In this document: one piece after another, positions 9,522-18,141 of the stretch
How the letters are laid out: every line of letters begins with the position of its first letter
Position numbering within the stretch: position 1 is the stretch's first letter
From: Cupriavidus pinatubonensis
GTDB taxonomy: Bacteria; Pseudomonadota; Gammaproteobacteria; Burkholderiales; Burkholderiaceae
NCBI RefSeq assembly: GCF_019602855.1
Contig: NZ_CP080766.1
Span: forward strand, 62,001 to 126,000
Length of the DNA: 64,000 nt
Direction: 5' to 3'
Position numbers and translations under genes: made by a program
The notes under the pieces: model-generated
The model's database searches: none
Told to the model about the DNA's origin: nothing
The model's input: only the letters and a program-made list of their open reading frames with translations

Positions 9522-11261
9522 TTATGCCGCCATCGCGGCCGATTCATGGGCCTTGCTCGCGGGCAATTGCGCACCGCTTGCGCGCGCCAGTGCGTCGCGG
9601 ATACGCTGCGCGTCGATGCGGCGCCAGCGTGCGCAGACATGCTGGTCCGGCCGGATCAGGTAGAAGGTGCCCGGCGCGGCGTTGTAACGCTGAGCCGCAA
9701 GACCTTCGTCGTCACGCAGAATCGCGGTACCGGACACGGCTTGCGTCGATGTGCCGAGGTACACGATGCGCAGCGGCAGGCCCGACTTTTCGATCTGTTC
9801 GAGCGCAAGGCGGCTATCGCCGTCGAAGCTGTCGGGCGAGCCGAACACCAGCCCCGTGAATTCCCCACCGAGATGCTGGAGCAGCCAGCCCGCACCATGC
9901 GCGTCGGAAACGGGGGCATCCACGCAGGCCGTGCCCGGCACCATCGTACCGCCGAAGCCATCGACGTCCGGCGTGTTGAGCGGCGAGCCGTGCAGCACCG
10001 CAGGCACTGACAGGCGGCCGCTGTTGACGAGCTTGCGCGCAAACGCGTGGCGCCGGGCCAGGCCCAGCACCGCATCGCGGAATACGCGGCTGACCTCGCT
10101 CTTGGGCGTGATGAAATCGGTCGAGCGGGTGGAGTTCAGGATGTTCTCGTCGGCTGCGTACTCGCGTTCGCTCGCGTAAGTATCGAGCAGGCTGTCCGCG
10201 GCGCGGCCGTCCAGCACATAAGCGAGCTTCCACGCGAGGTTCTCGGCATCCTGCACGCCGCTGTTGGCGCCGCGCGCACCGAACGGGGAGACACCGTGCG
10301 CGGAATCGCCGGCAAACAGCACGTTGCCATGCCGGAAGCTGTCCATGCGCAGGCACGAGAACGTGTAGACGCTGACCCACTCGAGCGTGAATTTCGCATC
10401 CGGGCCGAGCAGCGCCTGCACACGCGGAATCACGCGTTCCGGCGTTTTCTCCAGCACGGGATCGGCGTCCCAGCCGAGCTGGAAGTCGATGCGCCAGACG
10501 TTGTCGGGCTGGCGGTGCAGCAGCACAGACTGATGCGGGTGGAACGGCGGGTCGAACCAGAACCAGCGTTCGGCGGGGAAGTCAGCCTCCATCTTCACAT
10601 CGGCAATCAGGAAGCGGTCCTTGAAGGTCCGGCCCTTGCTGTCCAGGCCCAGCAGCTTGCGCACCGGGCTGCGCGAGCCGTCGGCTGCGACTACGTAGCG
10701 GGCAGCGAGCGTGTAGCAACCGTCCGGCGTCTCGATGGTCAGCGCGACCGTCTCTTCGGGCGTGCCGGGCTGGCGCTGTTCGAGCCCGACGACCTTGTTG
10801 CGCCACCGGATCTCGATATTGGGAAGTTCCTGCGCGCGTTCAAGCAGGTAACCTTCTACGTAATACTGCTGCAGGTTGATGAAAGCGGGGCGGTGATGGC
10901 CCGCTTCGGGCAACAGATCGAAGCTGTAGACCTGCTGGTCGCGCAGGAAGACGCGGCCGACGTTCCAGCTCACGCCCGTATCCACCATGCGCTGGCCGCA
11001 GCCCAGGCGGTCGAAGATATCCAGCGTCCGCTTGGCGAAGCAGATCGCGCGCGATCCCGTTGACAGCGTGCAGTCGTCATCGACCAGCACCACGCGCACG
11101 CCGCGCTGCGCCAGGTCGATGGCCGTGGCCAGGCCGATAGGCCCGGCACCGACCACGACGACAGGATGGACCGCGCCGCCCGCTTGCCCGTCGCGCTGGT
11201 CCGCGCACGGCTGGTACTCGAATGACAGGCGCTGGTAATCAATGGCGCTGGCGATGGTCAT
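9522..11261 (-). CDS. FAD-dependent aromatic monooxygenase (MhpA/PheA-type)
   Basis: A 579-residue flavoprotein hydroxylase of the PHBH fold. The FAD dinucleotide motif is VVVVGAGPIGLATAIDLAQ. The mid-protein DG motif is VVAADGSRSPVRK and the second FAD motif is VLFAGDSAHGVSPFGARGAN. The C-terminal thioredoxin-like extension (HVCARWR near the end) is typical of 3-(3-hydroxyphenyl)propionate and phenol-type hydroxylases. The ATG at 11261 has GGAG 8 nt upstream; a GTG 18 nt earlier lacks one. Expected to hydroxylate an aromatic substrate using NAD(P)H and oxygen; the substrate is unknown. Confidence 0.9.
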   Translation of the reverse strand: MTIASAIDYQRLSFEYQPCADQRDGQAGGAVHPVVVVGAGPIGLATAIDLAQRGVRVVLVDDDCTLSTGSRAICFAKRTLDIFDRLGCGQRMVDTGVSWNVGRVFLRDQQVYSFDLLPEAGHHRPAFINLQQYYVEGYLLERAQELPNIEIRWRNKVVGLEQRQPGTPEETVALTIETPDGCYTLAARYVVAADGSRSPVRKLLGLDSKGRTFKDRFLIADVKMEADFPAERWFWFDPPFHPHQSVLLHRQPDNVWRIDFQLGWDADPVLEKTPERVIPRVQALLGPDAKFTLEWVSVYTFSCLRMDSFRHGNVLFAGDSAHGVSPFGARGANSGVQDAENLAWKLAYVLDGRAADSLLDTYASEREYAADENILNSTRSTDFITPKSEVSRVFRDAVLGLARRHAFARKLVNSGRLSVPAVLHGSPLNTPDVDGFGGTMVPGTACVDAPVSDAHGAGWLLQHLGGEFTGLVFGSPDSFDGDSRLALEQIEKSGLPLRIVYLGTSTQAVSGTAILRDDEGLAAQRYNAAPGTFYLIRPDQHVCARWRRIDAQRIRDALARASGAQLPASKAHESAAMAA

Positions 11262-11313
11262 GCCTATGTCTCCGTCCACTCTCGTTCAGTCTCTTGTATG
11301 TATCGTCTGCGCG

Positions 11314-12273
11314 TCAGTCCTGCAGAGCCGCCCACATTTCCTTGTCGCGCTGGGCCGTCCAGATGCGCGGGTGGCCGATGCCGCTGGCCTCGTCAAATGC
11401 GCGCGAGACGTCGAACGGCAGGCAATGCTCGTAGATGAAGACCTGGCCGAACTTCGGGTCCATCGCCAGCCGCGTATGTGCCATGGCGGCCTTCAGGTCG
11501 AGCTTGTCGGCTACGGCTTCCTTGCCGGCCTGGAACAGCGTGGTGACGAAGTCCTTGGTGTAGGTGATGCCCTTGCTGACCTCTTCGGGCGTGGTCAGCG
11601 CCGGGCCGCGGCCGGGCACGAGTTTTTCGGGCTGCAGCGCGGCCAGCGCATCGAGCGTGGCGGGCCACTCGGCGAGCTGGGCGTCGCCGCAGTAGCAAGC
11701 CGCGTCGTATTCGACCAGGTCGCCCGAGAACAGCACCTTCTGCGACGGCAGCCATACCACCGTGTCGCCCTTGGTGTGACCAGAGCCCAGGTGGGCGATG
11801 CGGACTTCCAGCTTGCCGAGGTACAGGGTGATTTCCTTCTCGAACACCAGCGTCGGCCAGGTCAGGCCCGGCACGGTCTCCACGCCGGCAAACAGACGTG
11901 GGAAGCGTTCGATTTCCGACTTCATGTCGGCCTCGCCACGCTCGACGATCATTTCATAGGTACCGCGGCTGGCGATGACCTGCTGCGCGCCCTCGGCAAA
12001 GTACGCCGATGCGCCCAGTACGCGCACCGCATGGTAGTGCGACAGCACCACGTACTTGATCGGCTTGTCGGTGACCGACCGGATCCTGGCGATCAGGTCT
12101 TGCGCCATGGCCGGCGTGGCGGTGGTGTCGACGATCAGCACGCCGTCGTCGCCGATGATCACGCCCGAGTTGGGGTCGCCTTCGGCCGTGTAGGCATAGG
12201 CGTTCTCGGACAACTGGGTGAAGGTGATCTGCTTGGCTTCCAGGTCGGCCTGGGATGCGAATGCCTTGCTCAT
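11314..12273 (-). CDS. Metallo-beta-lactamase-fold hydrolase with altered HxHxDH motif
   Basis: A 319-residue MBL-fold protein and the first gene of the catabolic operon, 52 bp before the monooxygenase. The core metal motif reads H79-Y-H81-A-V83-R84, so the usual Asp and second His of HxHxDH are Val and Arg. Later metal-site landmarks survive: GSGHTKGDT and LFSGDLVEY. Loss of D/H should weaken or remove the second metal site, so a mononuclear hydrolase or a non-hydrolytic role is possible. The ATG at 12273 (MSKAFAS) is preferred over an upstream frame extension. Confidence 0.85.
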   Translation of the reverse strand: MSKAFASQADLEAKQITFTQLSENAYAYTAEGDPNSGVIIGDDGVLIVDTTATPAMAQDLIARIRSVTDKPIKYVVLSHYHAVRVLGASAYFAEGAQQVIASRGTYEMIVERGEADMKSEIERFPRLFAGVETVPGLTWPTLVFEKEITLYLGKLEVRIAHLGSGHTKGDTVVWLPSQKVLFSGDLVEYDAACYCGDAQLAEWPATLDALAALQPEKLVPGRGPALTTPEEVSKGITYTKDFVTTLFQAGKEAVADKLDLKAAMAHTRLAMDPKFGQVFIYEHCLPFDVSRAFDEASGIGHPRIWTAQRDKEMWAALQD

Positions 12274-12429
12274 GCTGTCGGTCCTTTTGGTGGGGGCAGG
12301 GCGAGGCAGCCGCATAAGCCGTATGCGGTACTGCAGCTGTCTCGCCCCGTTTTCATGGATCTTGGTTCTGTCGCAGCGCCGGTCGGCGCGCTGTGCGACG
12401 GGGGTACTGTCATCTTAGGAAACCGGGCT

Positions 12430-12469
12430 AAATTAATCAATAGCTAAGCGGTTAGCGTATGGTTAATTT
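12430..12469. promoter_or_regulatory. 40-bp palindrome, probable IclR operator
   Basis: Left arm AAATTAATCAATAGCTAAGC and right arm GGTTAGCGTATGGTTAATTT match as inverted repeats at 15 of 20 positions. The inner perfect repeat is GCTAA-GCGG-TTAGC and the outer one is AAATTAA/TTAATTT. It lies between the divergent MBL gene and the two IclR genes, where an autoregulated IclR operator is expected. Confidence 0.55.
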
Positions 12470-12561
12470 ACGGGGCGGATGGAAAATGCGCGGGTAAACA
12501 CCGATGCCGGGAGCCGGTGCCGGTGACGTTCGATTAATATCTGGGGTTTCCGGAGAGGACG

Positions 12562-13356
12562 ATGGCGGCAGCGGGGCGCAAGACGGCGCAGGCGGAAGGC
12601 GAGGAAAAGGTGCAGCGCGGCATCCAGAGCGTGGAGGTCGCCGGCCGCTTCCTGGGCGCGCTGGCCGCCGGGCGCGCGCCGATGACGCTGGCCTCACTCG
12701 CGGACGCCGCACAGCTAGCGCCTGCCCAGGCCCATGCCTATCTGGTCAGCCTGACGCGGCTCGGGCTAATCAAGCGCGATCATCTGTCGGGCCGCTACGA
12801 ACCGGGTCCGCTTTCGCTGCAGTTGGGCATGCTGCATCTCGATTCCGACGCTGCCTACCGCGCCGCCGTGCCACGCGTGGATGAACTGGCCGAGGCGACC
12901 GGCTTCAGCGTGGCGATCAGCATCGCCGGCCCGCACGGGCCCGCCATCGTGCGCTATGTGCCGGCCGCGGCGCCGCTCCATGTCAACCTGCACGTCGGCA
13001 CCGTGATGGCGCTGGCCGCGACGGCGACGGGACGCGTGTATTGCGCATTCGAGCCGCGCACGCGCTGGGACGCGATATGGCGACAGCAGCAACCGCATGC
13101 CACAGCGGCCGATGCGGCAGCGTTCGACGACAGGCTGCAGGCAATCCACGCACGCGGCATGGAGCGCAGCATCGACACGCCAAGCCCGGCCGTGAGCAGC
13201 CTCAGCGTACCGGTGCTCGATACGGATGGCGCATTGCGGCTGGTGCTGACCGTGGTGGGATCGACGGGCGCCATCGACGTCGACTGGCAAGGACCGGTGG
13301 CAAAGGCGCTGCGGGCCACTGCCAGGGCCATCAGCGCAGACCTTGGACAAGCATGA
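12562..13356 (+). CDS. IclR family regulator 1
   Basis: A 264-residue transcription factor. The N-terminal winged helix is at about residues 15-80 (VQRGIQSVEVAGRFLGAL, then the LASLADAAQLAPAQAHAYLVSL recognition helix). The effector-binding IclR domain follows (YRAAVPRVDELAEATGFSVAIS, VGTVMALAATATGRVYCAF). It is divergent from the catabolic operon and shares a 4-bp ATGA overlap with a second IclR gene. It probably controls the monooxygenase operon and its own expression. Confidence 0.9.
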   Translation: MAAAGRKTAQAEGEEKVQRGIQSVEVAGRFLGALAAGRAPMTLASLADAAQLAPAQAHAYLVSLTRLGLIKRDHLSGRYEPGPLSLQLGMLHLDSDAAYRAAVPRVDELAEATGFSVAISIAGPHGPAIVRYVPAAAPLHVNLHVGTVMALAATATGRVYCAFEPRTRWDAIWRQQQPHATAADAAAFDDRLQAIHARGMERSIDTPSPAVSSLSVPVLDTDGALRLVLTVVGSTGAIDVDWQGPVAKALRATARAISADLGQA

Positions 13357-14192
13357 CGACGCAAGCCGCCCCGAACGATGACAAAGCCGCTGACGGCGGG
13401 AAGCCCCAACGCGGCATCCAGTCGCTCGACAGTACCGGCCAATTGCTGGCGGCGCTGGTGGCGGCAGGCCGGCCGCTGCCGTTGCGCGACCTTGCGCAGG
13501 CCGCGGGCATGGCGCCGGCCAAGGCGTTTCCGCATCTGGTCAGCCTGCAGAAGACAGGGCTGCTGGCGCGCGATGCCGCCGGCAACTTCCTGTGCGGGCC
13601 GCTCAGCCTGGAACTCGGCCTGATCGCGCTGCAGCGCCTGTCGCCCACGCGCGAGGCGGAGCCCGAGATCATCGAACTGGCGGAGGCCACGGGCCTGAGC
13701 GTGGCCATGGCGGTGCTCGGGCCGCTGGGGCCGACCGTGGTGCGGCTTGAGGAATCGGCGCGGCCGCAGCATGTGAGCCTGCGCGTCGGCACGGTGCTGT
13801 CGCTGGTCAATACCGCGATCGGCCGCACCATGGCGGCCTATTTGCCGGAGAACGTACTGGCTGGCTTGCTGGAGCGTGACGACCTGCGCATGGCCGGCGT
13901 GCGGCGCGCCGATGTGCTGCTCGATGGCGGGGGCCTTGTACCGGACTACGCCGACCGGCTAGCGCACGTTCGTGCCGGACAGGTCGACAATGCGCTGAGC
14001 CGGCCTGTGCCCGGCATCGACACGCTGGCGGCGCCCGTGTTCGATCACACGGGCAGCCTGGCGCTAGTGGTGGCGGTGATGGGGTCCACAGGCAGTTTCG
14101 ACAGCGGCACGCAGGGGGCTACCGCGGATCTGGTGCGCCACGCGGCGCACCGGCTGTCGTGGCGCTTCGGGGCCGTGCAGACGCCGCGCTGA
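13353..14192 (+). CDS. IclR family regulator 2, coupled to the first
   Basis: A 279-residue IclR protein starting at the ATG inside the TGA of the previous gene (GGACAAGC upstream). The layout matches its neighbour: QRGIQSLDSTGQLLAALV and DLAQAAGMAPAKAFPHLVSL form the winged helix, then IIELAEATGLSVAMAV and VGTVLSLVNTAIGRTMAA the ligand domain. The two proteins are clearly similar and probably arose by tandem duplication. Equal expression suggests they act together, perhaps as a hetero-oligomer, or respond to two effectors. Confidence 0.9.
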   Translation: MTTQAAPNDDKAADGGKPQRGIQSLDSTGQLLAALVAAGRPLPLRDLAQAAGMAPAKAFPHLVSLQKTGLLARDAAGNFLCGPLSLELGLIALQRLSPTREAEPEIIELAEATGLSVAMAVLGPLGPTVVRLEESARPQHVSLRVGTVLSLVNTAIGRTMAAYLPENVLAGLLERDDLRMAGVRRADVLLDGGGLVPDYADRLAHVRAGQVDNALSRPVPGIDTLAAPVFDHTGSLALVVAVMGSTGSFDSGTQGATADLVRHAAHRLSWRFGAVQTPR

Positions 14193-14213
14193 ACTTCCCT
14201 TTGCTTGAGGCGC

Positions 14214-15188
14214 TTACTGTTCCACGCGGATGTTCGCTGACTTGATCAGCCCATCCCACTTCTCGTACTGCGCGCGGATATAGCTGCCGAACTGCGCAGG
14301 CGTGGACGGGAACGGCACCGTGCCCTGGCTGGCAAGCTTGCTGGCCATTTCCGGCTGCTTCAGCGACGCGACGATCTCGCTGTTGAGCCGGTCGACCACC
14401 GCCTTCGGCGTGCCGGTTGGCGCCACGACACCAAACCACGCAGTCAGTTCATAGCCGGGAACGCCGGCAGCCGCCAGCGTCGGCACACCGGGCAGTTGGT
14501 CGGAAGGCTTCTGCGTGGTGACTGCCAGCGCGCGCACGCGGCCGTCGCGGATATACGGCAGCGCGGTCGATACGCTGTCGAACATCATCGTCAGCCGGCC
14601 GCCGATCAGGTCGGTCATGGACGGGGCGCTGCCCTTGTACGGGATATGCGTGATGCTGACGCCCGCCATATGCGTGAACAGTTCGCCGGCGAGATGCGAC
14701 GAAGAGCCGTTGCCGAACGACCCGTAGGTCAGCTTGCCGGGTTCCTTGCGCGCGAGTGCGAGCAGTTCCGGCACCGTGCGCGCAGGCACCGAAGGATGCA
14801 CGACCAGCACATTGGGCAAGTAGGCGACCGAGGCCACCGGGGCGAAATCCTTGAGCGGATCGTAGCCGGGCTTGTCATAGAGGCTCTTGTTGACGGCCAG
14901 CGAGCCGAACGTGCCGAAGAGCAGGGTGTAGCCATCGGCCGGGGCGCGCGCCACGGCAATCGCGGCGATATTGCCGCCCGCGCCGGGGCGGTTGTCGATG
15001 ACCACGGGCTGCCCGAGCCGCACCGACAGCGCATTGCCGACCTCGCGCGCGAGCAGGTCGGTCGCGCCGCCCGGCGGAAAGGGCACGACAAGCCGCACTG
15101 GCTTGTCCGGGTACGCCGCCAGGGCACTGCCGGCCGCGGCCAGCGAAAATAGCAGCCCTGCGGCCGCATGCCTGATCCAACCCTTCAT
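14214..15188 (-). CDS. Bug/TctC family periplasmic substrate-binding protein
   Basis: A 324-residue receptor with a Sec signal peptide (HAAAGLLFSLAAAGSALA) followed by the family signature YPDKPVRLVVPFPPGGATD and the RxGQPVVIDNRPGAGG motif. Bug proteins bind carboxylates and related small molecules. No TctA/TctB membrane genes are adjacent, so this is one of the orphan receptors that betaproteobacteria carry in large numbers. It is convergent with the IclR pair; GAGGAG precedes the ATG. Confidence 0.92.
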   Translation of the reverse strand: MKGWIRHAAAGLLFSLAAAGSALAAYPDKPVRLVVPFPPGGATDLLAREVGNALSVRLGQPVVIDNRPGAGGNIAAIAVARAPADGYTLLFGTFGSLAVNKSLYDKPGYDPLKDFAPVASVAYLPNVLVVHPSVPARTVPELLALARKEPGKLTYGSFGNGSSSHLAGELFTHMAGVSITHIPYKGSAPSMTDLIGGRLTMMFDSVSTALPYIRDGRVRALAVTTQKPSDQLPGVPTLAAAGVPGYELTAWFGVVAPTGTPKAVVDRLNSEIVASLKQPEMASKLASQGTVPFPSTPAQFGSYIRAQYEKWDGLIKSANIRVEQ

Positions 15189-15293
15189 CGCTGTCTCCTC
15201 TGTCGTGTTTTGCGATGCAAAGCGGCAGTGTGTCGCAGCGCGTGAACGCGTGGGTTTCGATTTGGCAAAGGCCGCCTTTGCAGCGCGTTGCCG

Positions 15294-16502
15294 TCAGCCG
15301 GCGGGCATGCCGAGCATTGTCAGCGGATTGCCGCCGCGCTCGTAGACTTCGGCCGCTTGCAGCAGCGCGCCCAGTTCGCCGTGGCCATGGAGCACGGCGT
15401 CGCGGATGGCCTGCGTGACCGGAAACGTGTCTTGGATATCGCGCCGCGTGCCGTCAGGCTGCAATGGCGCCAGCGATAGCACGCCGGTCAGGAACGCCGC
15501 ATCGGCCAGTGCGGCATCGTGCGGGCGGACGTGGCGCGCTGCCTGCGCCATGAAGCACGCGCGCCGTTGCGCGGCCTGGCTGCGCAGGCTGGGCTCGCCG
15601 GGCAGGCGGAAGCCATCGGACATCTGCAGCAGGCGCACCCAGCGCTGCACGCTGTCGGGCCCGAGCGCCTGCAGCAGCGCGCGCACACTGGCAATGCCGC
15701 CGCAGGGCTGGACGCCCGTGGCCACGGACAGCCGCAGCAACTGGGCGATGATCCCCGGGTTGGCGTGGAGTTCGGCCAACAGTACGTCGGTATGCGCGCC
15801 GTGCTGCAACAGCGTCTGCAGCCGCGCAAGTGCGCCGCGGTCGAGATGCGGCAGCGGGGCGGTCAGCGGCTCCGGCCGGGCAAAGTGGTAGCCCTGGAAC
15901 AAGTGGAAGCCGAGCCGCTGGGCGAGCGCGAATTCTTCGGGGCCTTCGATTTTCTCCGCAATCAGAAGGCGGTCCGCGCGCAATACCGCGTCGGCCAGGC
16001 GCGGCAGTTCGGCGCGGCTGGCCAGCCTGAAGTCCACCTTGACGAAGTCGACCGCGGGCAGGGCCTTGCGAACGTGGGCGGTCAGGGTGGCCACATCATC
16101 AAGCGCCAGGCGGTAGCCGGCCATCCGCAGCCATGCCAGGCGGCGCAGCACGCAGGCATCCATCGGCACGTTTTCCAGCACCTCCAGCACAAAGTGCCCC
16201 GGTGGCACGAGCAGCAGCAGGTCGTCGAGCAGCAACTGGCGGCCTAGATTGATGAATCCGGCATGTTTGCGCAGCGTCCAGTCCAGCCCCGTGCCGCCAA
16301 GCGTGCGTGCGATGACATGGGCGGTTGCAGCGGTGTCGTCGATGACGTTTGCCCAGTTGCCGCCGGCTTCCCGGTACAGCAGTTCGTAGGCCTGCGGCGC
16401 GCCGGCGGCATCGACGATCGGCTGGCGGCCGAAGTGCAGCACCTCGGCATCGCGAAGGCCGGGCATTGGCATGGCTGACAGGGAATGTATCGAGTGCTGC
16501 AT
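15294..16502 (-). CDS. EAL-HDOD signalling protein with degenerate EAL
   Basis: A 402-residue protein. Residues ~20-215 are an EAL-like domain that begins FGRQPIVDAAGAPQAYELLYR, so the catalytic E-A-L is ELL and the later motifs are also altered (LALDDVATLTAH, VKVDFRLA, AEKIEGPEEFALAQRLGFHLFQGYHFARP). Residues ~220-400 are an HDOD domain. This YuxH-type architecture usually lacks c-di-GMP phosphodiesterase activity and works by protein contacts. Its place next to the FNR-flhDC unit fits a role in motility or surface signalling, which is inferred only from position. Confidence 0.85.
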   Translation of the reverse strand: MQHSIHSLSAMPMPGLRDAEVLHFGRQPIVDAAGAPQAYELLYREAGGNWANVIDDTAATAHVIARTLGGTGLDWTLRKHAGFINLGRQLLLDDLLLLVPPGHFVLEVLENVPMDACVLRRLAWLRMAGYRLALDDVATLTAHVRKALPAVDFVKVDFRLASRAELPRLADAVLRADRLLIAEKIEGPEEFALAQRLGFHLFQGYHFARPEPLTAPLPHLDRGALARLQTLLQHGAHTDVLLAELHANPGIIAQLLRLSVATGVQPCGGIASVRALLQALGPDSVQRWVRLLQMSDGFRLPGEPSLRSQAAQRRACFMAQAARHVRPHDAALADAAFLTGVLSLAPLQPDGTRRDIQDTFPVTQAIRDAVLHGHGELGALLQAAEVYERGGNPLTMLGMPAG

Positions 16503-16925
16503 AGGAAAATTCCAGGAAAAGACCGGTAAATTCCTGATGCGGATTAAGGGGGTAAATGCGCAGAAATCGTCTGATTGCGATTTCCCGGCAGCTCCGCAAA
16601 ATCAAAAATCCGATCTGGCGCAACAGGAACCATTAAGAAAGCGCCGCGATGATAGAAATGGTGCCCGCCGACTTCCTTGATCCGCGCCAATAAACCTGGC
16701 TACGCAATCGCTATGGCCTTTTCTGACAACGGTTTGCAGGCATAGCTGCATCATGGTCGGAAAACTCCTAGTGCCAATTCGGAAACTACAGATTGCTCCG
16801 TGGACGTACGTCAATAAAATTGTATTCAAGGTTTTTGTGATTTGGTTTTCCCAGTTAATTTGATTATCTGGAAAAAACCAGCAGATAAACCGTCCAGTGT
16901 GAAACTCTATGCCGAGCTCCCAATC
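16503..16925. other. AT-rich divergent region between EAL-HDOD gene and fnr-flhDC
   Basis: 423 bp, clearly more AT-rich than the flanks, with no credible gene. It must hold both promoters. A weak inverted repeat TCAAT-AAA-ATTGT lies near 16811 and a TTTGATTATC half-site near 16859 resembles half of an FNR box. I see no complete TTGAT-N4-ATCAA site. Confidence 0.4.
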
Positions 16926-17837
16926 ATGTTGCTGACCACCCGCCCACCATCGCCCGATTCGATCCCGTGCTGCGCCGGATGCTCCATGGCACGTGTTTGC
17001 CTGGCCGGGAACTGCGATTCCGACGGCGAGGGACCGGCGGACGGACTGGCCCAGCGCGTGATCCGCCTGCGCAAGGGCGAACCGCTCTACCTGCTGGGCG
17101 ATCCGCTCGCCGCGCTGTTCGCCGTCCGCGTGGGGACCGTCAAGACCCACGTAGCCACGGAAGACGGGCGCACCCAAGTGGTCGGCTTTCATTTCCCGGG
17201 GGAGGTCGTCGGCCTGGACAGCATTGGCCGGCGCCAATACGCGTCGTATGCCACGGCGCTTGAAGACACCAAGGTCTGCATGATCCCCATGGACGTGCTG
17301 CGGCCGCTGGCGGCCTGCACGCCTGCGCTCGCAAGCCGTGTGTTCCGCGCGCTGGACGGCTACGCGCAACGCACGCGGGCGCTGCAGACCTTGCTGGCGC
17401 TGATGACCGCGGAAGAACGCCTGGTCACCTTCCTGCTATGGATCTCGGAGGGGTTGGCGGCACGTGGCTTTTCGTCCAGCGAGTTCATCCTGCGCATGAG
17501 CCGCGAGGAAATCGGCAGCTATATCGGCCTGACGCTGGAGACGGTCAGCCGGCAATTTTCGCGGCTGGCGGAATGCGGGCTGATCCGTGTGAAGCACCGC
17601 AGCGTGGCGCTGGTCGACAAGGCCGGGCTGCGCGCCATTGCCGACCGTTCCGCGATTTCCCCGATTCCGCCCGGCACCAACCGCCGGCGAGGTGGCGAGC
17701 AGCGCGTGCCGGCACAGGCATTGCGCACGTCGGCACCGGCATGGGCAACGCGGACCCAGCCCGCGACCGCCGCGATGCAGGCAGACAACCCGAAGATAAA
17801 CCCGTTTGCATGGGAGGCTGGCAATGGACAGCAATGA
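16926..17837 (+). CDS. FNR-type oxygen-sensing regulator overlapping flhD
   Basis: A 303-residue Crp/FNR protein. The Fe-S ligand pattern of FNR is complete: C16-x2-C19-x5-C25 near the N-terminus and C118 in EDTKVCMIP. The cyclic-nucleotide-like beta roll is followed by a helix-turn-helix with E-T-V-S-R, the FNR specificity pattern for TTGAT half-sites. About 55-60 extra residues follow the normal C-terminus (PIPPGTNRRRGGEQRV onward) and its end overlaps flhD by 14 bp. The ATG at 16926 is the first in frame before the Cys cluster. It probably links oxygen to flagellar gene expression. Confidence 0.88.
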   Translation: MLLTTRPPSPDSIPCCAGCSMARVCLAGNCDSDGEGPADGLAQRVIRLRKGEPLYLLGDPLAALFAVRVGTVKTHVATEDGRTQVVGFHFPGEVVGLDSIGRRQYASYATALEDTKVCMIPMDVLRPLAACTPALASRVFRALDGYAQRTRALQTLLALMTAEERLVTFLLWISEGLAARGFSSSEFILRMSREEIGSYIGLTLETVSRQFSRLAECGLIRVKHRSVALVDKAGLRAIADRSAISPIPPGTNRRRGGEQRVPAQALRTSAPAWATRTQPATAAMQADNPKINPFAWEAGNGQQ

Positions 17838-18141
17838 CCTGGTACGTGAGATCAAGGACGTGAATCTGGCCTATCTGCTGCTGGTGCAGCGCCTGATGCG
17901 CCAGAACGAGGCCGAGGCACTGTTCCGGCTCGGCATCGGCAAGGAAGTCGGCCACGCGTTGCGGGCGCTTTCGCCCGCGCAGATGCTGGCGCTGGCGCGC
18001 TCGAGCATGGTGCTGTGCCGGTTCCGGCTGGACAACGGTGCGTTGCTCGAAGCGCTCGCGGGCATCCGGCCCCAGCACGAGCTGTGCAATATGCATACGG
18101 CCATCGTGTTGGCCGCACAGGCCCTGGAGGAAGGACGATGA
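17824..18141 (+). CDS. flhD: Flagellar master regulator subunit FlhD
   Basis: A 105-residue protein that with FlhC forms the FlhD4C2 activator of class II flagellar genes. Family landmarks are IKDVNLAYLLLVQRLMRQN, AEALFRLGIGKE and MLALARSSMVLCRF. GGAGG sits 7 nt before the ATG, within the 3' end of the FNR-type gene. The stop overlaps the flhC start (ATGA). Confidence 0.95.
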   Translation: MDSNDLVREIKDVNLAYLLLVQRLMRQNEAEALFRLGIGKEVGHALRALSPAQMLALARSSMVLCRFRLDNGALLEALAGIRPQHELCNMHTAIVLAAQALEEGR

